The translations under genes were made by a program, and so were the position numbers. Shown in pieces: positions 1 through 8,900 of a DNA stretch of 64,000 bases. Where the stretch lies: NCBI GenBank assembly GCA_017447625.1, contig JAFSNB010000015.1:34945-98944 (forward strand), in the 5' to 3' direction. Below the pieces are notes generated by a model that searched no databases, had not been told where the DNA came from, and worked only from the letters and a program-made list of their open reading frames with translations. Source of the DNA: Bacteroidaceae bacterium. Its GTDB lineage: Bacteria > Bacteroidota > Bacteroidia > Bacteroidales > Bacteroidaceae. Each line of letters opens with the position of its first letter. Position 1 is the stretch's first letter.

Positions 1-13
1 AAATCGCCTCTTT

Positions 14-45
14 TTTGGTCAGTTGGGGGAAGATTTGTACTTTTA
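14..45 (+). promoter_or_regulatory. Probable promoter of dnaE
   Basis: TTTG at 14-17 is followed after 20 nt by TACTTTTA at 38-45. This matches the Bacteroidota sigma-ABfr pattern (TTTG, 19-21 nt, TAnnTTTG) except for the last base. Transcription would begin near 50-52, giving a leader of about 15 nt before the ATG at 67. Confidence 0.5.
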
Positions 46-66
46 TGCCCGTTTTTCGACGTTTCT

Positions 67-3000
67 ATGCAAAATTTCGTCCATTTACACGTTCATACGC
101 AGTATTCCTTGCTCGATGGACAGGCCAGTATTCCAAAACTCGTTGACAAAGCAATTGCCGACGGGATGCGAGGCCTGGCAGTCACCGACCACGGAAACAT
201 GATGGGGATAAAAGAGTTCTTCAACTATGTCAACAAGAAGAACAAAGCGCTGAAGGCTGACGGCAAAGAACCGTTCAAGCCCATCTTCGGCTGTGAGATG
301 TACGTGGCCTTCCGCACGATGCACGATAAGGTGAAAGATCTTGGCGACGAGCGCCGCTACCACCTCATCGTGCTGGCAAAGAACGAGACTGGATATCACA
401 ACCTTATCAAGCTGGTTTCCAATTCCTGGACGGAAGGTTTCTACTCGAAGCCGCGTACTGACCACGAAGAGCTGGAACGCTATCACGAAGGACTTATCAT
501 CTGTTCTGCCTGCATCGCGGGAGAGGTGCCACGGGCCATCCTCGAAGGCAACATAGCGAAAGCGGAAGAGATAATCAAGTGGTATAAAGGTATCTTCGGT
601 GACGACTATTATCTTGAAGTGCAGCGCCACGAGGTGAAGGATCCTCACCAGCGCGCCAACCGCGAGACCTATCCCCTGCAACAGCAGGCCAACGCAGTCA
701 TCTTCCAGTTGGCTGAGAAATACGGCATTAAGGTAGTTGCTACCAACGATGTACATTTTGTCAATGAGGACAACGCGGAGGCTCACGACCGGCTCATCTG
801 TCTGGCCACCAACCGCGACCTCGATGACCCGAAACGTATGCTATACAGCAAGCAGGAGTGGTTCAAGACCCAAGCGGAAATGAACGAGATTTTTGCCGAC
901 CACCCCGAGACGCTTGCCAACACAATGGAGGTTCTGGACAAGGTTGAGACTTATAGCATCGACCACGCCCCCATTATGCCTAACTTCGCTATTCCCAAGT
1001 CTTTCGGGACAGAAGAGAGCTACCACGAGAAGTTCACCGACCAGCAGCTCATTGACGAGTTCACTCATGACGAGAACGGCAATGTGGTATGCACCGAGGA
1101 AGAGGGTGCCGATAAGATAAAGAAACTGGGAGGAGTGGAAAAGCTCTACCGACTGAAGCTGGAGGCTGACTATCTGAAGGCACTTACTTACGAGGGTGCC
1201 AAACGAGTCTATGGCGAGCCGCTCTCAGAGGAGATTGATGAGCGCCTGCGCTTCGAGCTTCATGTGATGAAGACAATGGGCTTCCCTGGTTACTTCCTTA
1301 TCGTTCAGGACTATATCAACGCTGCCCGCCATGAATTGCATGTCAGCGTCGGCCCCGGGCGCGGTTCTGCGGCAGGTAGTGCCGTAGCCTATTGTCTGGG
1401 TATAACGCTTGTCGATCCCATCAAATACGACCTCCTGTTCGAGCGTTTCCTGAATCCCGACCGTATCTCCCTGCCTGATATCGATGTCGATTTTGACGAC
1501 GACGGGCGAGGCAAAGTGCTTCAGTGGGTTACACAGAAATACGGAGCCGACAATGTGGCTCATATCATAACCTACGGCACGATGGCCACAAAACTCGCGA
1601 TAAAGGATGTGGCTCGAGTGCAGAAGGTGCCCATAGACATCAGCAACTCATTGGCCAAACTTATCCCTGACCGCCTGCCCGACGGCAAGAAGATGAACCT
1701 TCCCAACGCCATTGCAGCTATACCCGAACTGCAGCAGGCCGAGGCTTCACCCAACGAGCTGATATCTTCAACAATAAAATACGCCCGAATGTTGGAAGGC
1801 AACGTGCGAAACACAGGCGTGCACGCGTGCGGAGTAATTATATGTAGGGATCCGGTGTCCGATTGGGTGCCAATCTCCACAGCCGAAGACAAGGAAACCG
1901 GCGAACGGCTCATCTGCACCCAGTACGAAGGGTCTATCATAGAGGACACAGGGCTTATCAAGATGGACTTCCTCGGACTTAAGACCCTCAGCATCATCAA
2001 AGAGGCACTGGAGAACATACGTCTGACCACCGGCATCGAGATTGACATCGAGAGCATTGATATTGAGGACCCGGCCACCTACAACCTCTATTGCGAGGGG
2101 CGCACCATCGGCACCTTCCAGTTTGAATCTGCCGGTATGCAGAAATATCTGCGTGAGCTACACCCCTCCACATTCGAGGACCTCATTGCAATGAACGCCC
2201 TCTATCGCCCGGGTCCGATGGATTATATACCAGATTTCATCGACCGTAAGACGGGCCGCAAGCCGGTGGAATATGATATTCCGTGCATGGAGAAATACCT
2301 GCGCGACACCTACGGCATCACCGTATATCAGGAGCAGGTGATGCTTCTCTCGCGCCAGTTGGCCGGTTTCACCCGTGGTGAGAGCGATACGCTGCGCAAG
2401 GCTATGGGTAAGAAGCTGAAGGACAAACTGGATCATCTGCATCCCAAATTCCTTGAGGGCGGACAGGCCAAGGGGCATCCGTTGGACAAGTTGGAGAAGA
2501 TTTGGGCCGATTGGGAGAAGTTCGCATCATATGCGTTCAACAAGAGTCACGCCACGTGCTACTCATGGGTCGCCTACCAGACGGCTTACCTGAAGGCCAA
2601 CTTCCCCGCTGAATACATGGCAGCTGTGATGAGCCGAAGCTTGGACAACATCACGGAAATCACCAAATTGATGACAGAGTGCAAATCCCTTGGCATCAGC
2701 TGTCTTGGACCCGATGTTAACAAGAGCCGCCGCACGTTCAGCGTTGACGACGAGGGCAACATCCGGTTCGGTCTGGCAGCTATAAAGGGTTTCGGCGAAA
2801 ACGCTTCCGACTCTCTCATCGAAGAGCGCGAGAAGAACGGTCCATTCAAGAACCTCTTCGACTTCATCCAGCGCGTGAATATGAGTCTGGTAAAGCGGAG
2901 CGGACTGGAGAGCCTGGTCCTGAGCGGAGCGATGGACAGTTTCAAGGAAGCCCGCCGCGAACAGTATTTCGCTGCCACCCCGAAGGGAGACATGTACATA

Positions 3001-3780
3001 GACGTGCTCGTTCGCTACGCACAGCAATATGCCGAGGCTAAGAGTTTGTCCGTGAACTCACTGTTCGGCGATTTCGACATGGTGGAAGTTGCTACGCCTA
3101 CACCGCCACAGAACGTGGGCGAGTGGAGTGCGTTGGAGCGCTTAGACAAAGAACGCGAGCTAGTAGGCATCTATCTCTCGGCCCATCCGCTGGACGAGTA
3201 TGCCATCATCCTGGAAGACGTGTGCAACGCTAGCGCACAACAGCTAACCGAGAATCTGAATCAGTTCCTCGGTAAGAGCGTCAATTTCGGTGGCATCGTG
3301 ACAGCCGTCAGGCGAGGTACATCCAAGAAGGGTTCACCCTTCGGGATCGTCACCATCGAGGACTTCACAGGCAACTACGAGCTTCCGCTCTTCGGAAAAG
3401 ACTGGGCAACGTGGGCTTCATTTATGGAGGTGGGCAATGCCCTGTACGTTACAGCCAACATACAACCCGGCAAATATAACAAGGAGCGCACGGAGATTTC
3501 CGTCGGCAATGTGCAGTTCCTCACGGATGTCAAAGACACACTCGTGGAAAACATCACCATCTACATCGACCTCCTCGCGCTGAATTCCGACACCGTATTC
3601 ACCCTCACCAGCCTACTGCAGGACAATCCGGGCAACGTAGCCCTCAACTTCTACATAAGAGATCCCGAGGGCCGCTTCCCCCTGACTCTCCAAAGCCGCA
3701 ACAGTCACATCACCGTCACCCGCCCGCTGATTGACTTCCTCCGCTCCCGTCCCGACCTTAGTTATACTATTAATTCATAG
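67..3780 (+). CDS. dnaE: DNA polymerase III alpha subunit
   Basis: This is the replicative DNA polymerase catalytic subunit (1237 aa). The N-terminal PHP domain opens with HLHVHTQYSLLDG (residues 6-18) and has TDHGN soon after. The polymerase core has GPGRGSAAGS near residue 429, the catalytic acidic motif PDIDVDFD near 470-477 and KMDFLGLK near 634. RPGPMDYIPDF and YQEQVM follow in the palm and fingers. An OB-fold-like segment (VNFGGIVTAVRRG) lies near 1072-1102. Length and motif order fit the Bacteroidota DnaE family rather than PolC, because no exonuclease domain is inserted. The ATG at 67 fits the promoter 20 nt upstream. A G/C palindrome begins 2 nt after the stop. Confidence 0.97.
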   Translation: MQNFVHLHVHTQYSLLDGQASIPKLVDKAIADGMRGLAVTDHGNMMGIKEFFNYVNKKNKALKADGKEPFKPIFGCEMYVAFRTMHDKVKDLGDERRYHLIVLAKNETGYHNLIKLVSNSWTEGFYSKPRTDHEELERYHEGLIICSACIAGEVPRAILEGNIAKAEEIIKWYKGIFGDDYYLEVQRHEVKDPHQRANRETYPLQQQANAVIFQLAEKYGIKVVATNDVHFVNEDNAEAHDRLICLATNRDLDDPKRMLYSKQEWFKTQAEMNEIFADHPETLANTMEVLDKVETYSIDHAPIMPNFAIPKSFGTEESYHEKFTDQQLIDEFTHDENGNVVCTEEEGADKIKKLGGVEKLYRLKLEADYLKALTYEGAKRVYGEPLSEEIDERLRFELHVMKTMGFPGYFLIVQDYINAARHELHVSVGPGRGSAAGSAVAYCLGITLVDPIKYDLLFERFLNPDRISLPDIDVDFDDDGRGKVLQWVTQKYGADNVAHIITYGTMATKLAIKDVARVQKVPIDISNSLAKLIPDRLPDGKKMNLPNAIAAIPELQQAEASPNELISSTIKYARMLEGNVRNTGVHACGVIICRDPVSDWVPISTAEDKETGERLICTQYEGSIIEDTGLIKMDFLGLKTLSIIKEALENIRLTTGIEIDIESIDIEDPATYNLYCEGRTIGTFQFESAGMQKYLRELHPSTFEDLIAMNALYRPGPMDYIPDFIDRKTGRKPVEYDIPCMEKYLRDTYGITVYQEQVMLLSRQLAGFTRGESDTLRKAMGKKLKDKLDHLHPKFLEGGQAKGHPLDKLEKIWADWEKFASYAFNKSHATCYSWVAYQTAYLKANFPAEYMAAVMSRSLDNITEITKLMTECKSLGISCLGPDVNKSRRTFSVDDEGNIRFGLAAIKGFGENASDSLIEEREKNGPFKNLFDFIQRVNMSLVKRSGLESLVLSGAMDSFKEARREQYFAATPKGDMYIDVLVRYAQQYAEAKSLSVNSLFGDFDMVEVATPTPPQNVGEWSALERLDKERELVGIYLSAHPLDEYAIILEDVCNASAQQLTENLNQFLGKSVNFGGIVTAVRRGTSKKGSPFGIVTIEDFTGNYELPLFGKDWATWASFMEVGNALYVTANIQPGKYNKERTEISVGNVQFLTDVKDTLVENITIYIDLLALNSDTVFTLTSLLQDNPGNVALNFYIRDPEGRFPLTLQSRNSHITVTRPLIDFLRSRPDLSYTINS

Positions 3781-3782
3781 AG

Positions 3783-3825
3783 GCCCCTCTCCAACTCCCC
3801 CCGTGGGGGGGAGAGACCTACGGGG
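3783..3825 (+). repeat. G/C-rich palindrome abutting dnaE stop
   Basis: The palindrome CTCCCCCCGTGGGGGGGAG (3795-3813) is preceded by GGCCCCTCTCC and starts 2 nt after the dnaE stop. The same variant, in the same sense orientation, follows the stop of the type-B sorting-domain gene near 59601-59640. It may serve as a terminator hairpin, although no T-tract follows. It belongs to the palindrome family described in the findings. Confidence 0.7.
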
Positions 3826-3833
3826 GAAAAGTC

Positions 3834-3912
3834 TTAAACCCCCTAAACTCTTAAACTCTTAAACTCTTAAACTCTTAAACTGACTTTAAACTTTAAACAC
3901 TAAACTTTAAAC
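3834..3912. repeat. Tandem CTTAAACT tract upstream of trxA
   Basis: An 8-bp unit (CTTAAACT) is repeated about four to five times and then degenerates into CTTTAAAC units. A related 9-bp tract (CCTTAAACT) lies at 56395-56468, and TTTTAACC tracts occur near 23450 and 47800. It is non-coding. The trxA promoter must lie within or just after it, but no clear TAnnTTTG box is visible. Confidence 0.75.
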
Positions 3913-3931
3913 ATTATAAATTTTATCACTT

Positions 3932-4243
3932 ATGTTAGCAATCACAGACGCTACTTTTAACGACCTCCTTGCCCAGGGCAAGCCTATGGTCGTAGATTTC
4001 TGGGCCACATGGTGCGGCCCCTGCAGAAAAGTTGGCCCATACATCGAGCAACTGGCCGAAAAGTATGACGGACAGGTAATCGTGGGCAAGGTAGATGTAG
4101 ATGAGAACGACGAACTGGCCGTTCAATTCCGCATCCAGAGTATTCCTACTATCCTCTTCATCAAGGATGGAGAGGTCGTTGACCGTCAGGTAGGCGCCGC
4201 TCCCCTCGCTATGTTGGAAGAAAAGCTCCAGAAACTGCTTTAA
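3932..4243 (+). CDS. trxA: Thioredoxin
   Basis: This is a single-domain thioredoxin of 103 aa. It has the redox motif WCGPC at residues 27-31 and the cis-proline segment SIPTILF followed by a glycine-rich turn. It would reduce disulphides in cytoplasmic proteins such as ribonucleotide reductase. There is no signal peptide, so it acts in the cytoplasm. A small acidic protein gene starts 10 nt after its stop and is probably co-transcribed. Confidence 0.95.
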   Translation: MLAITDATFNDLLAQGKPMVVDFWATWCGPCRKVGPYIEQLAEKYDGQVIVGKVDVDENDELAVQFRIQSIPTILFIKDGEVVDRQVGAAPLAMLEEKLQKLL

Positions 4244-4252
4244 ACCTGTGTT

Positions 4253-4573
4253 ATGGAAGATGATATTTTAGGAATGGCAGAGGACGATGTTCGCACCGTG
4301 GAATTCATCAAAGCCTACCTGCCGCAGGAGGTGAAGCCGAAATTCACAGACGACGACCTCTTCTATTTCCTCGATGCCATAGCCGAATACTATAGCGAAT
4401 CCGGCGTCCTGGAGCAGGAAGGAGACGAAGAAGGCTACATTGAGATTGACACGGAGGCTGTGGCAAAAGCCATAGCTGAAAAGGCCAAGCAAGACAAGAT
4501 GGGCGAATTCGACATCGAAGACCTCATTTGGATTGTACAGGCCGATCTGGAATTCTCAGAGACATCAGAATAG
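4253..4573 (+). CDS. Small acidic conserved-type hypothetical protein
   Basis: This 106-aa, strongly acidic protein has no signal peptide or membrane segment. I do not recognise a named domain. It appears mostly helical with many Asp and Glu residues, for example EDDVRTVEFIKAYLPQEV and TDDDLFYFLDAIAEYYS. The tight spacing after trxA suggests one operon, but this does not reveal its job. Its 3' end converges with rnhB, with only 1 nt between the two coding regions. The gene looks real from reading-frame length, spacing and codon use similar to its neighbours. Confidence 0.75.
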   Translation: MEDDILGMAEDDVRTVEFIKAYLPQEVKPKFTDDDLFYFLDAIAEYYSESGVLEQEGDEEGYIEIDTEAVAKAIAEKAKQDKMGEFDIEDLIWIVQADLEFSETSE

Positions 4574-4574
4574 A

Positions 4575-5258
4575 TTACCTCCTCCCCCCTCCGGGGGGGC
4601 AGGGGGGCCAAAGCATCAACTGCCCATCATCGGGCAACAGGCGGAACGAAAGCCTGTGGTACGGAGTGGTGCCAAAGCGCCGGATAGCTTCACGGTGGTC
4701 TTTTGAGGGATAGCCTTTGTTCTGTGCCCATCCATACTGCGGGTATTCGCGGTCGAGAGCTTTCATGCAGTCGTCTCGGTACGTTTTAGCAAGTACCGAG
4801 GCGGCTGCAATGCTCATATATGTAGCGTCGCCCTTGACAATCGTATCTACCTTAACCGCAGATCTCCAGTCGGACTCTCCTGCACTATCATTCGCAGCCT
4901 CGCTGGTTGTTCCCCACGGTCTCCATCTGTTCCCATCGACAAGCACGTGCTCAGGGTGAACTGATAGCTTCTCCAAAGCCCTTTGCATAGCCAGAATACT
5001 GCACCGCAGGATATTCATCTTGTCAATCTCCTCCGGTGAACATTCTGCTACAGCCCAAGCCACAGCCTCACGCTCTATCACCTCTCGCAGACGATAACGC
5101 TGCCGCTCTGACAACTGTTTAGAGTCGTTCAGCACCTCATCATGGAAATCCAGAGGCAATATCACCGCCGCTGCAAACACAGGGCCGGCAAGACAACCGC
5201 GTCCGGCCTCGTCGCAGCCCGCCTCAATCACGCCCGGAGTATGAAACAGTTTCAACAT
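4575..5258 (-). CDS. rnhB: Ribonuclease HII with palindrome-encoded C-terminus
   Basis: This enzyme cleaves the RNA strand of RNA/DNA hybrids and initiates ribonucleotide excision repair. Visible motifs are GCDEAGRG with catalytic Asp16 and Glu17, NDSKQLS, VDGNRW and KTYRDD. At 227 aa it is longer than the roughly 200 aa usual for Bacteroidales. Two segments explain this. One is an insertion-like stretch after RWRPWG (TTSEAANDSAGESDWRSA). The other is the last dozen residues, rich in Pro and Gly (WPPCPPGGGRR), which are encoded by a G/C palindrome at 4578-4609. The tail therefore appears to come from the repeat rather than from the enzyme family. Confidence 0.93.
   Translation of the reverse strand: MLKLFHTPGVIEAGCDEAGRGCLAGPVFAAAVILPLDFHDEVLNDSKQLSERQRYRLREVIEREAVAWAVAECSPEEIDKMNILRCSILAMQRALEKLSVHPEHVLVDGNRWRPWGTTSEAANDSAGESDWRSAVKVDTIVKGDATYMSIAAASVLAKTYRDDCMKALDREYPQYGWAQNKGYPSKDHREAIRRFGTTPYHRLSFRLLPDDGQLMLWPPCPPGGGRR
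4578..4609 (-). repeat. G/C palindrome inside the rnhB 3' end
   Basis: Read in the rnhB direction, a run of C, then TGC, then CCCCCCCGGAGGGGGG precedes the stop codon TAA at 4575-4577. The core resembles the copies found just after the stop codons of the two symporters, the DUF4293 gene and the receptor-like gene. Here it is translated as WPPCPPGGGRR. Confidence 0.75.
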
Positions 5259-5278
5259 AATCTATCTCTTTTGATGCC

Positions 5279-5362
5279 GTTGACCCCGGACTTCACAGCT
5301 CGGGGTCAACAATAATAACTAATAACTATTCAAAAACCAAACTATTACGGGATTTACACCAT
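5279..5362 (-). repeat. Structured leader repeat, copy 1 (rnhB leader)
   Basis: A perfect 10-bp inverted repeat, GTTGACCCCG (5279-5288) and CGGGGTCAAC (5301-5310), encloses a loop that reads CTGTGAAG on the minus strand. A TTAGTTATTATT-like A/T stretch flanks it. The sequence resembles a second copy at 5540-5623. It lies between the predicted rnhB promoter and its ATG, so it would be part of the rnhB 5' leader. Its function is unknown. Confidence 0.6.
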
Positions 5363-5383
5363 ATACAACAATGTTTTCCGCTA

Positions 5384-5391
5384 CAAAGTTA
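5384..5391 (-). promoter_or_regulatory. Probable -7 element for rnhB
   Basis: The minus strand reads TAACTTTG here, a perfect TAnnTTTG box. A weak GTTG lies about 21 nt further upstream. It would give rnhB a leader of about 120 nt containing the GTTGACCCCG hairpin. Confidence 0.45.
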
Positions 5392-5539
5392 CGAAACATT
5401 GCGCAATATACACAACAAAAACATGAAGTTTTTATCGCATAAATTGCCGAAAACGCAAATTGGTCAATATAGTCCTATTTTTTAATACATTTTGTCCAAC
5501 TCATTCTTTAGTGTATGCCCTTTATGGACATATAAACAT

Positions 5540-5623
5540 CGGCCCCGCGCTTCACAGCGCAGAGCCGAACATAACAACTATAACTAACAGTTTATTACAA
5601 AACTGTTACGAGGTTCACGTCAG
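5540..5623 (-). repeat. Structured leader repeat, copy 2
   Basis: An imperfect inverted repeat at 5540-5567 (GGCCCCGCGC, TTCACA loop, GCGCAGAGCC) is flanked by an A/T stretch. That stretch aligns by eye with copy 1 at 5279-5362, including the shared loop TTCACAGC and the following ACTATAACT run. An extra small hairpin (AACAGTTT and AAACTGTT) lies beside it. It sits downstream of the 54-aa ORF on the same strand. Confidence 0.55.
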
Positions 5624-5663
5624 TGCGCACCATGATGCGCACCTGCGTCGTATGCTTAGGGAT

Positions 5664-5828
5664 TTACCATTCGTCACCCCAGCCGCCGCGGTCTTCTTTG
5701 ACCTCCATGTCAAGTTCATCGTCAGCAGCTGTGTCTGAAAATACATTAGGACCGCTTACAGCAATAATATTCTCTGTGTTTAGTCTAACCACATTCAGGG
5801 CAGGAGCTATATATACTGTCTTTTTCAT
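5664..5828 (-). CDS. Small 54-aa protein, Bacteroidales type
   Basis: Reading 5828 down to 5664 gives an uninterrupted 54-aa frame. It begins MKKTVYIAPALNVV, has an acidic middle (DDELDMEVKED) and ends in RGGWGDEW. I recognise this architecture (basic MKK start, a beta-like YIxPxxxVV stretch, acidic and Trp-rich end) as a type of tiny protein often seen in Prevotella and Bacteroides, with no known function. It lies 87 nt downstream of the large secreted-protein gene on the same strand, separated from it by a palindrome. It was found by eye because of its small size. Confidence 0.6.
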   Translation of the reverse strand: MKKTVYIAPALNVVRLNTENIIAVSGPNVFSDTAADDELDMEVKEDRGGWGDEW

Positions 5829-5867
5829 AACGTCATTTAATGATTTTATATATTATGATTTTAAACA

Positions 5868-5908
5868 TCCTCCTCTCCCCTCCCTATCAGGGGAGGGGAT
5901 GGAGGAGA
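5868..5908 (-). repeat. G/C palindrome after the large secreted-protein gene
   Basis: CTCCTC, CCCCTCCC, a TATCA loop, GGGAGGGG and GAGGAG form a long imperfect hairpin. It begins about 8 nt after the stop of the 1373-aa gene, in the sense orientation. It could terminate or protect that transcript. It belongs to the dispersed palindrome family. Confidence 0.7.
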
Positions 5909-5915
5909 GCCTTTT

Positions 5916-8900
5916 TTACTTCACAGAAACCTTCTTGCCATTCACTATGTAGAGACCCTTCTGAGCCTTGCTAACACGCTGGCCGGCGAGGTTGTAGATG
6001 ACAGCGTTCTCATTCGTGGCAGCCTCCACGCCCTTGATGGCTGTTTCACCGCCGAAGTCGAAGTAGAGGGCCTTGACAGCACCGGGAGCCTCGTAGGTCA
6101 GGTAGCACTTGTTGGCGGTTGCGGTGAAGTCGGACGTCTGAACAAGGTAGAAGGCTTGAACACCCTCCTGAGTCTGAAGGACATAGTTGTTAGCTGCGGC
6201 AACAATGGTAGCCTCGGTATAAACGCCGGTCAGCAGACCTTCGGTGTAGCTGTCAGCGGCAGCCATACCCCAGCCGGTCAGCGTCTTGCTGAAGTCGTTT
6301 TCGCCATCATTCTTGATGAGATAAGGCACGTTGGCTGCAGGTGCTGCAACCTCTGCAAGCTGCACATTCCCTGAATCGCTGTTCACTGCTGCGCAGCTAT
6401 AGAACGTGACGCCGTCGAAGCCTGTGCTCACGTCGGGTGTGAAGGGGAAGATGACAGTGCCATACTTGCCGGCCTTGGCAGCAACGGTCACGCTGGCCTC
6501 GGTGGCCTCGGCGATGCTCCAGTCGCTGTTGGTGGCATCCGTATAGAAGTCGCCATCGTTCGTAGCACCAAGCTTGGCATTGCTGTTCTCGGTGTTCAGC
6601 ATATAGAAGACGTTAGCCGTGGCGGAAGGAGCCTGAATCTGGATCTTCAGAGCTTCTTTCTCGTTGTCATTTGCAAAGGTGCGAATACCAGCTGTGCCAG
6701 TACCACCCTCACCATACTGAGCGCGAGTGCAGACATAACGGGTCTCGCCGTCGAAGTCCTCGAAGCTGAGCGTGTAGGTGTTAGTCTCTCCGCTGACAGG
6801 AGTGAGCGTGAAGGTCTGTGACATGTAGTCGGCAGCAGCAAAGAAGGGCATACCATAGCCACCTTCTGTGGATGCTGTGCGGAATGTCAGCGCGCCCTTG
6901 TTGGCCAGCGTCAGCTTGTAGCGAGTAGCAGCAGAAGGAGCTACCAAAACATTGTTGTTGCTGTAAGCGGTCTGAGCAGAGGTCAGGGCAGTGGTCAGAG
7001 CGGTGACATCCGCAACTTGGGTATTAGCTGCCAGCGTGAATGCCTCAGCGGCAGCCTTAGCTGTACTGTAAGCGCTCCAGAGGCTGTTGTCGGTGGTCTG
7101 GTCGTACTGGAAGACGCCAGTACCTACATTGGTGCGCTGGGTCAGCGTGGCTGCAGATGTGGCCTCGGTCAGTGCAACAAGTGCTTCCATAATGGCCACA
7201 TTGTCCTGAACATCGGTCAGCAGGGAAGCATTGCAGAAACCCAGCCATTGATATGTACCAGTAGCACTACCTGTTACAGTAAGGGTTACAGAGGCGGGGT
7301 CAGATAAAGTGAACTGCACATAGCGCCACTGCCAGCCAGTACCAGAGTTTTCAGCTTGTCCACTCTTGTTTGAGAAGCCAGCTTCATCATCGGCATCAAA
7401 GCTGGTAACACCATTTTTGTTGATACCCAGACCCGTGTCGCCATTGGGGAAGTCGCTGACGGTTCCGAGTGTGGTTGAGCCACTCGTCACGGTGAGCGTC
7501 ATTGTAACATTGTCAGAAGACTTACGACCAGCCACTTTGAACATATAGTTGCCAGCGGGTAAAGAAACAATTGTTGTATAGCCCAGATTCCAGCTATCAG
7601 CCCCATAAGCAGCACTCGACTGTTCGTAATACACTGTAGAAGTATTGCCGCTCCAGTGCTGGCTGTTCATCGTGCCATAGTCACCAGAAGGCGTCCAGTT
7701 GCTGGGATCAATATCTACTGCATACTGATAGTTTGTGCTGACGAAGGTGTACTCAGCCACCATCAGGTTCTGTGTGCTGGTTAGAGCTGTAGCAGCAGTG
7801 GTAGAAGAAGTGGCAGCGTAGCTATCGGCAGTAGCGACATCGATGCCCAACGCCTTGGCCTTTGTAATTTCGGTGGCCAGAGCAACGTAGTTGGGAGCGG
7901 CGGCAGTGAAGGCAGCCGTAGCGTCAGTTAAGGCAGTGGTCTTGGTCATGTAGTCAGCCTTACTTGTACCTGTGGGTTCATTAGCCAGAGCTGCGTTAAG
8001 GGCCTCATACTCTGAACCAACAGTTACGGTGGAATTAGCTGTCTTTGCTGCATTTGCTGCGGTCACGGCAGCAGACCAGTTAGCTTCATAAATGCTATAG
8101 TCAATGGCCGAACCATAGAACTTCAGCGTGAAGTCGCGGAAGATGGTCCAGCGGTCGGTTTCCGTGTCACGGTTCTCAATACCAATCTCGATGGTACTGC
8201 TTGCATCCTCAAGGGCGAACTTCAGAGCGACCTTACCATTACCATTGTCGAAGTAGGTCTTGGCACCGGCCATGTTATTTACCACATCACTTCCTACACC
8301 AGGGATTAGGATCTTATCTTCGCCTGCATAGAAATAAGTGCTGTGGTTGCCAGCACGGTGGAAGCCCGTGACACCGAACTCCCATGTGCCACGAGGCAAA
8401 GTCAGGCTCTGATAGAACTTGAACTGTTGCTGATAGAACTCGCACTCCTCATAGTTGACTACGGCCCAGCTGTAGTTGTTGTTACGGGCAATCTCGTCGA
8501 TGCTCCATCCCGTAGTATTCTGACGCACCGTGGGGTTCACGACGAGGAAGTTGGTGAGGTCGAAGTAGGCATTGGTGTCGAAGGTGACAGCCGTAGCGAA
8601 GTCAAGCACGTGACTCTTGATATTATTGATAGCGGTGTTCAGGTCAGCCAGTGTAGTGGTAGCATCTGCCGCGTCGATGTAGCCCTGGAACGCAGCCTTC
8701 TCTGTATCACCGACCGTGTAGTCTGTCTGAGCTACGAGCGCCTTTGCCTCAAGGACAAGTGTGTATGCTGACTGAATATCAGAAGTTGCATACGTAGCCA
8801 CAGCCGTATTGATGGCCTCGATGGCAGCTGTATATTCCTCAGCAGTACTCCATGTCACATTATTCGTTGCTACGACAGCCTGTATGGCGTTGTATGCAGC

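Noticed and set aside
4528-4713. Open frame on + across the rnhB 3' end
   Set aside because: It overlaps both the acidic protein gene and rnhB and is made largely of palindrome sequence.
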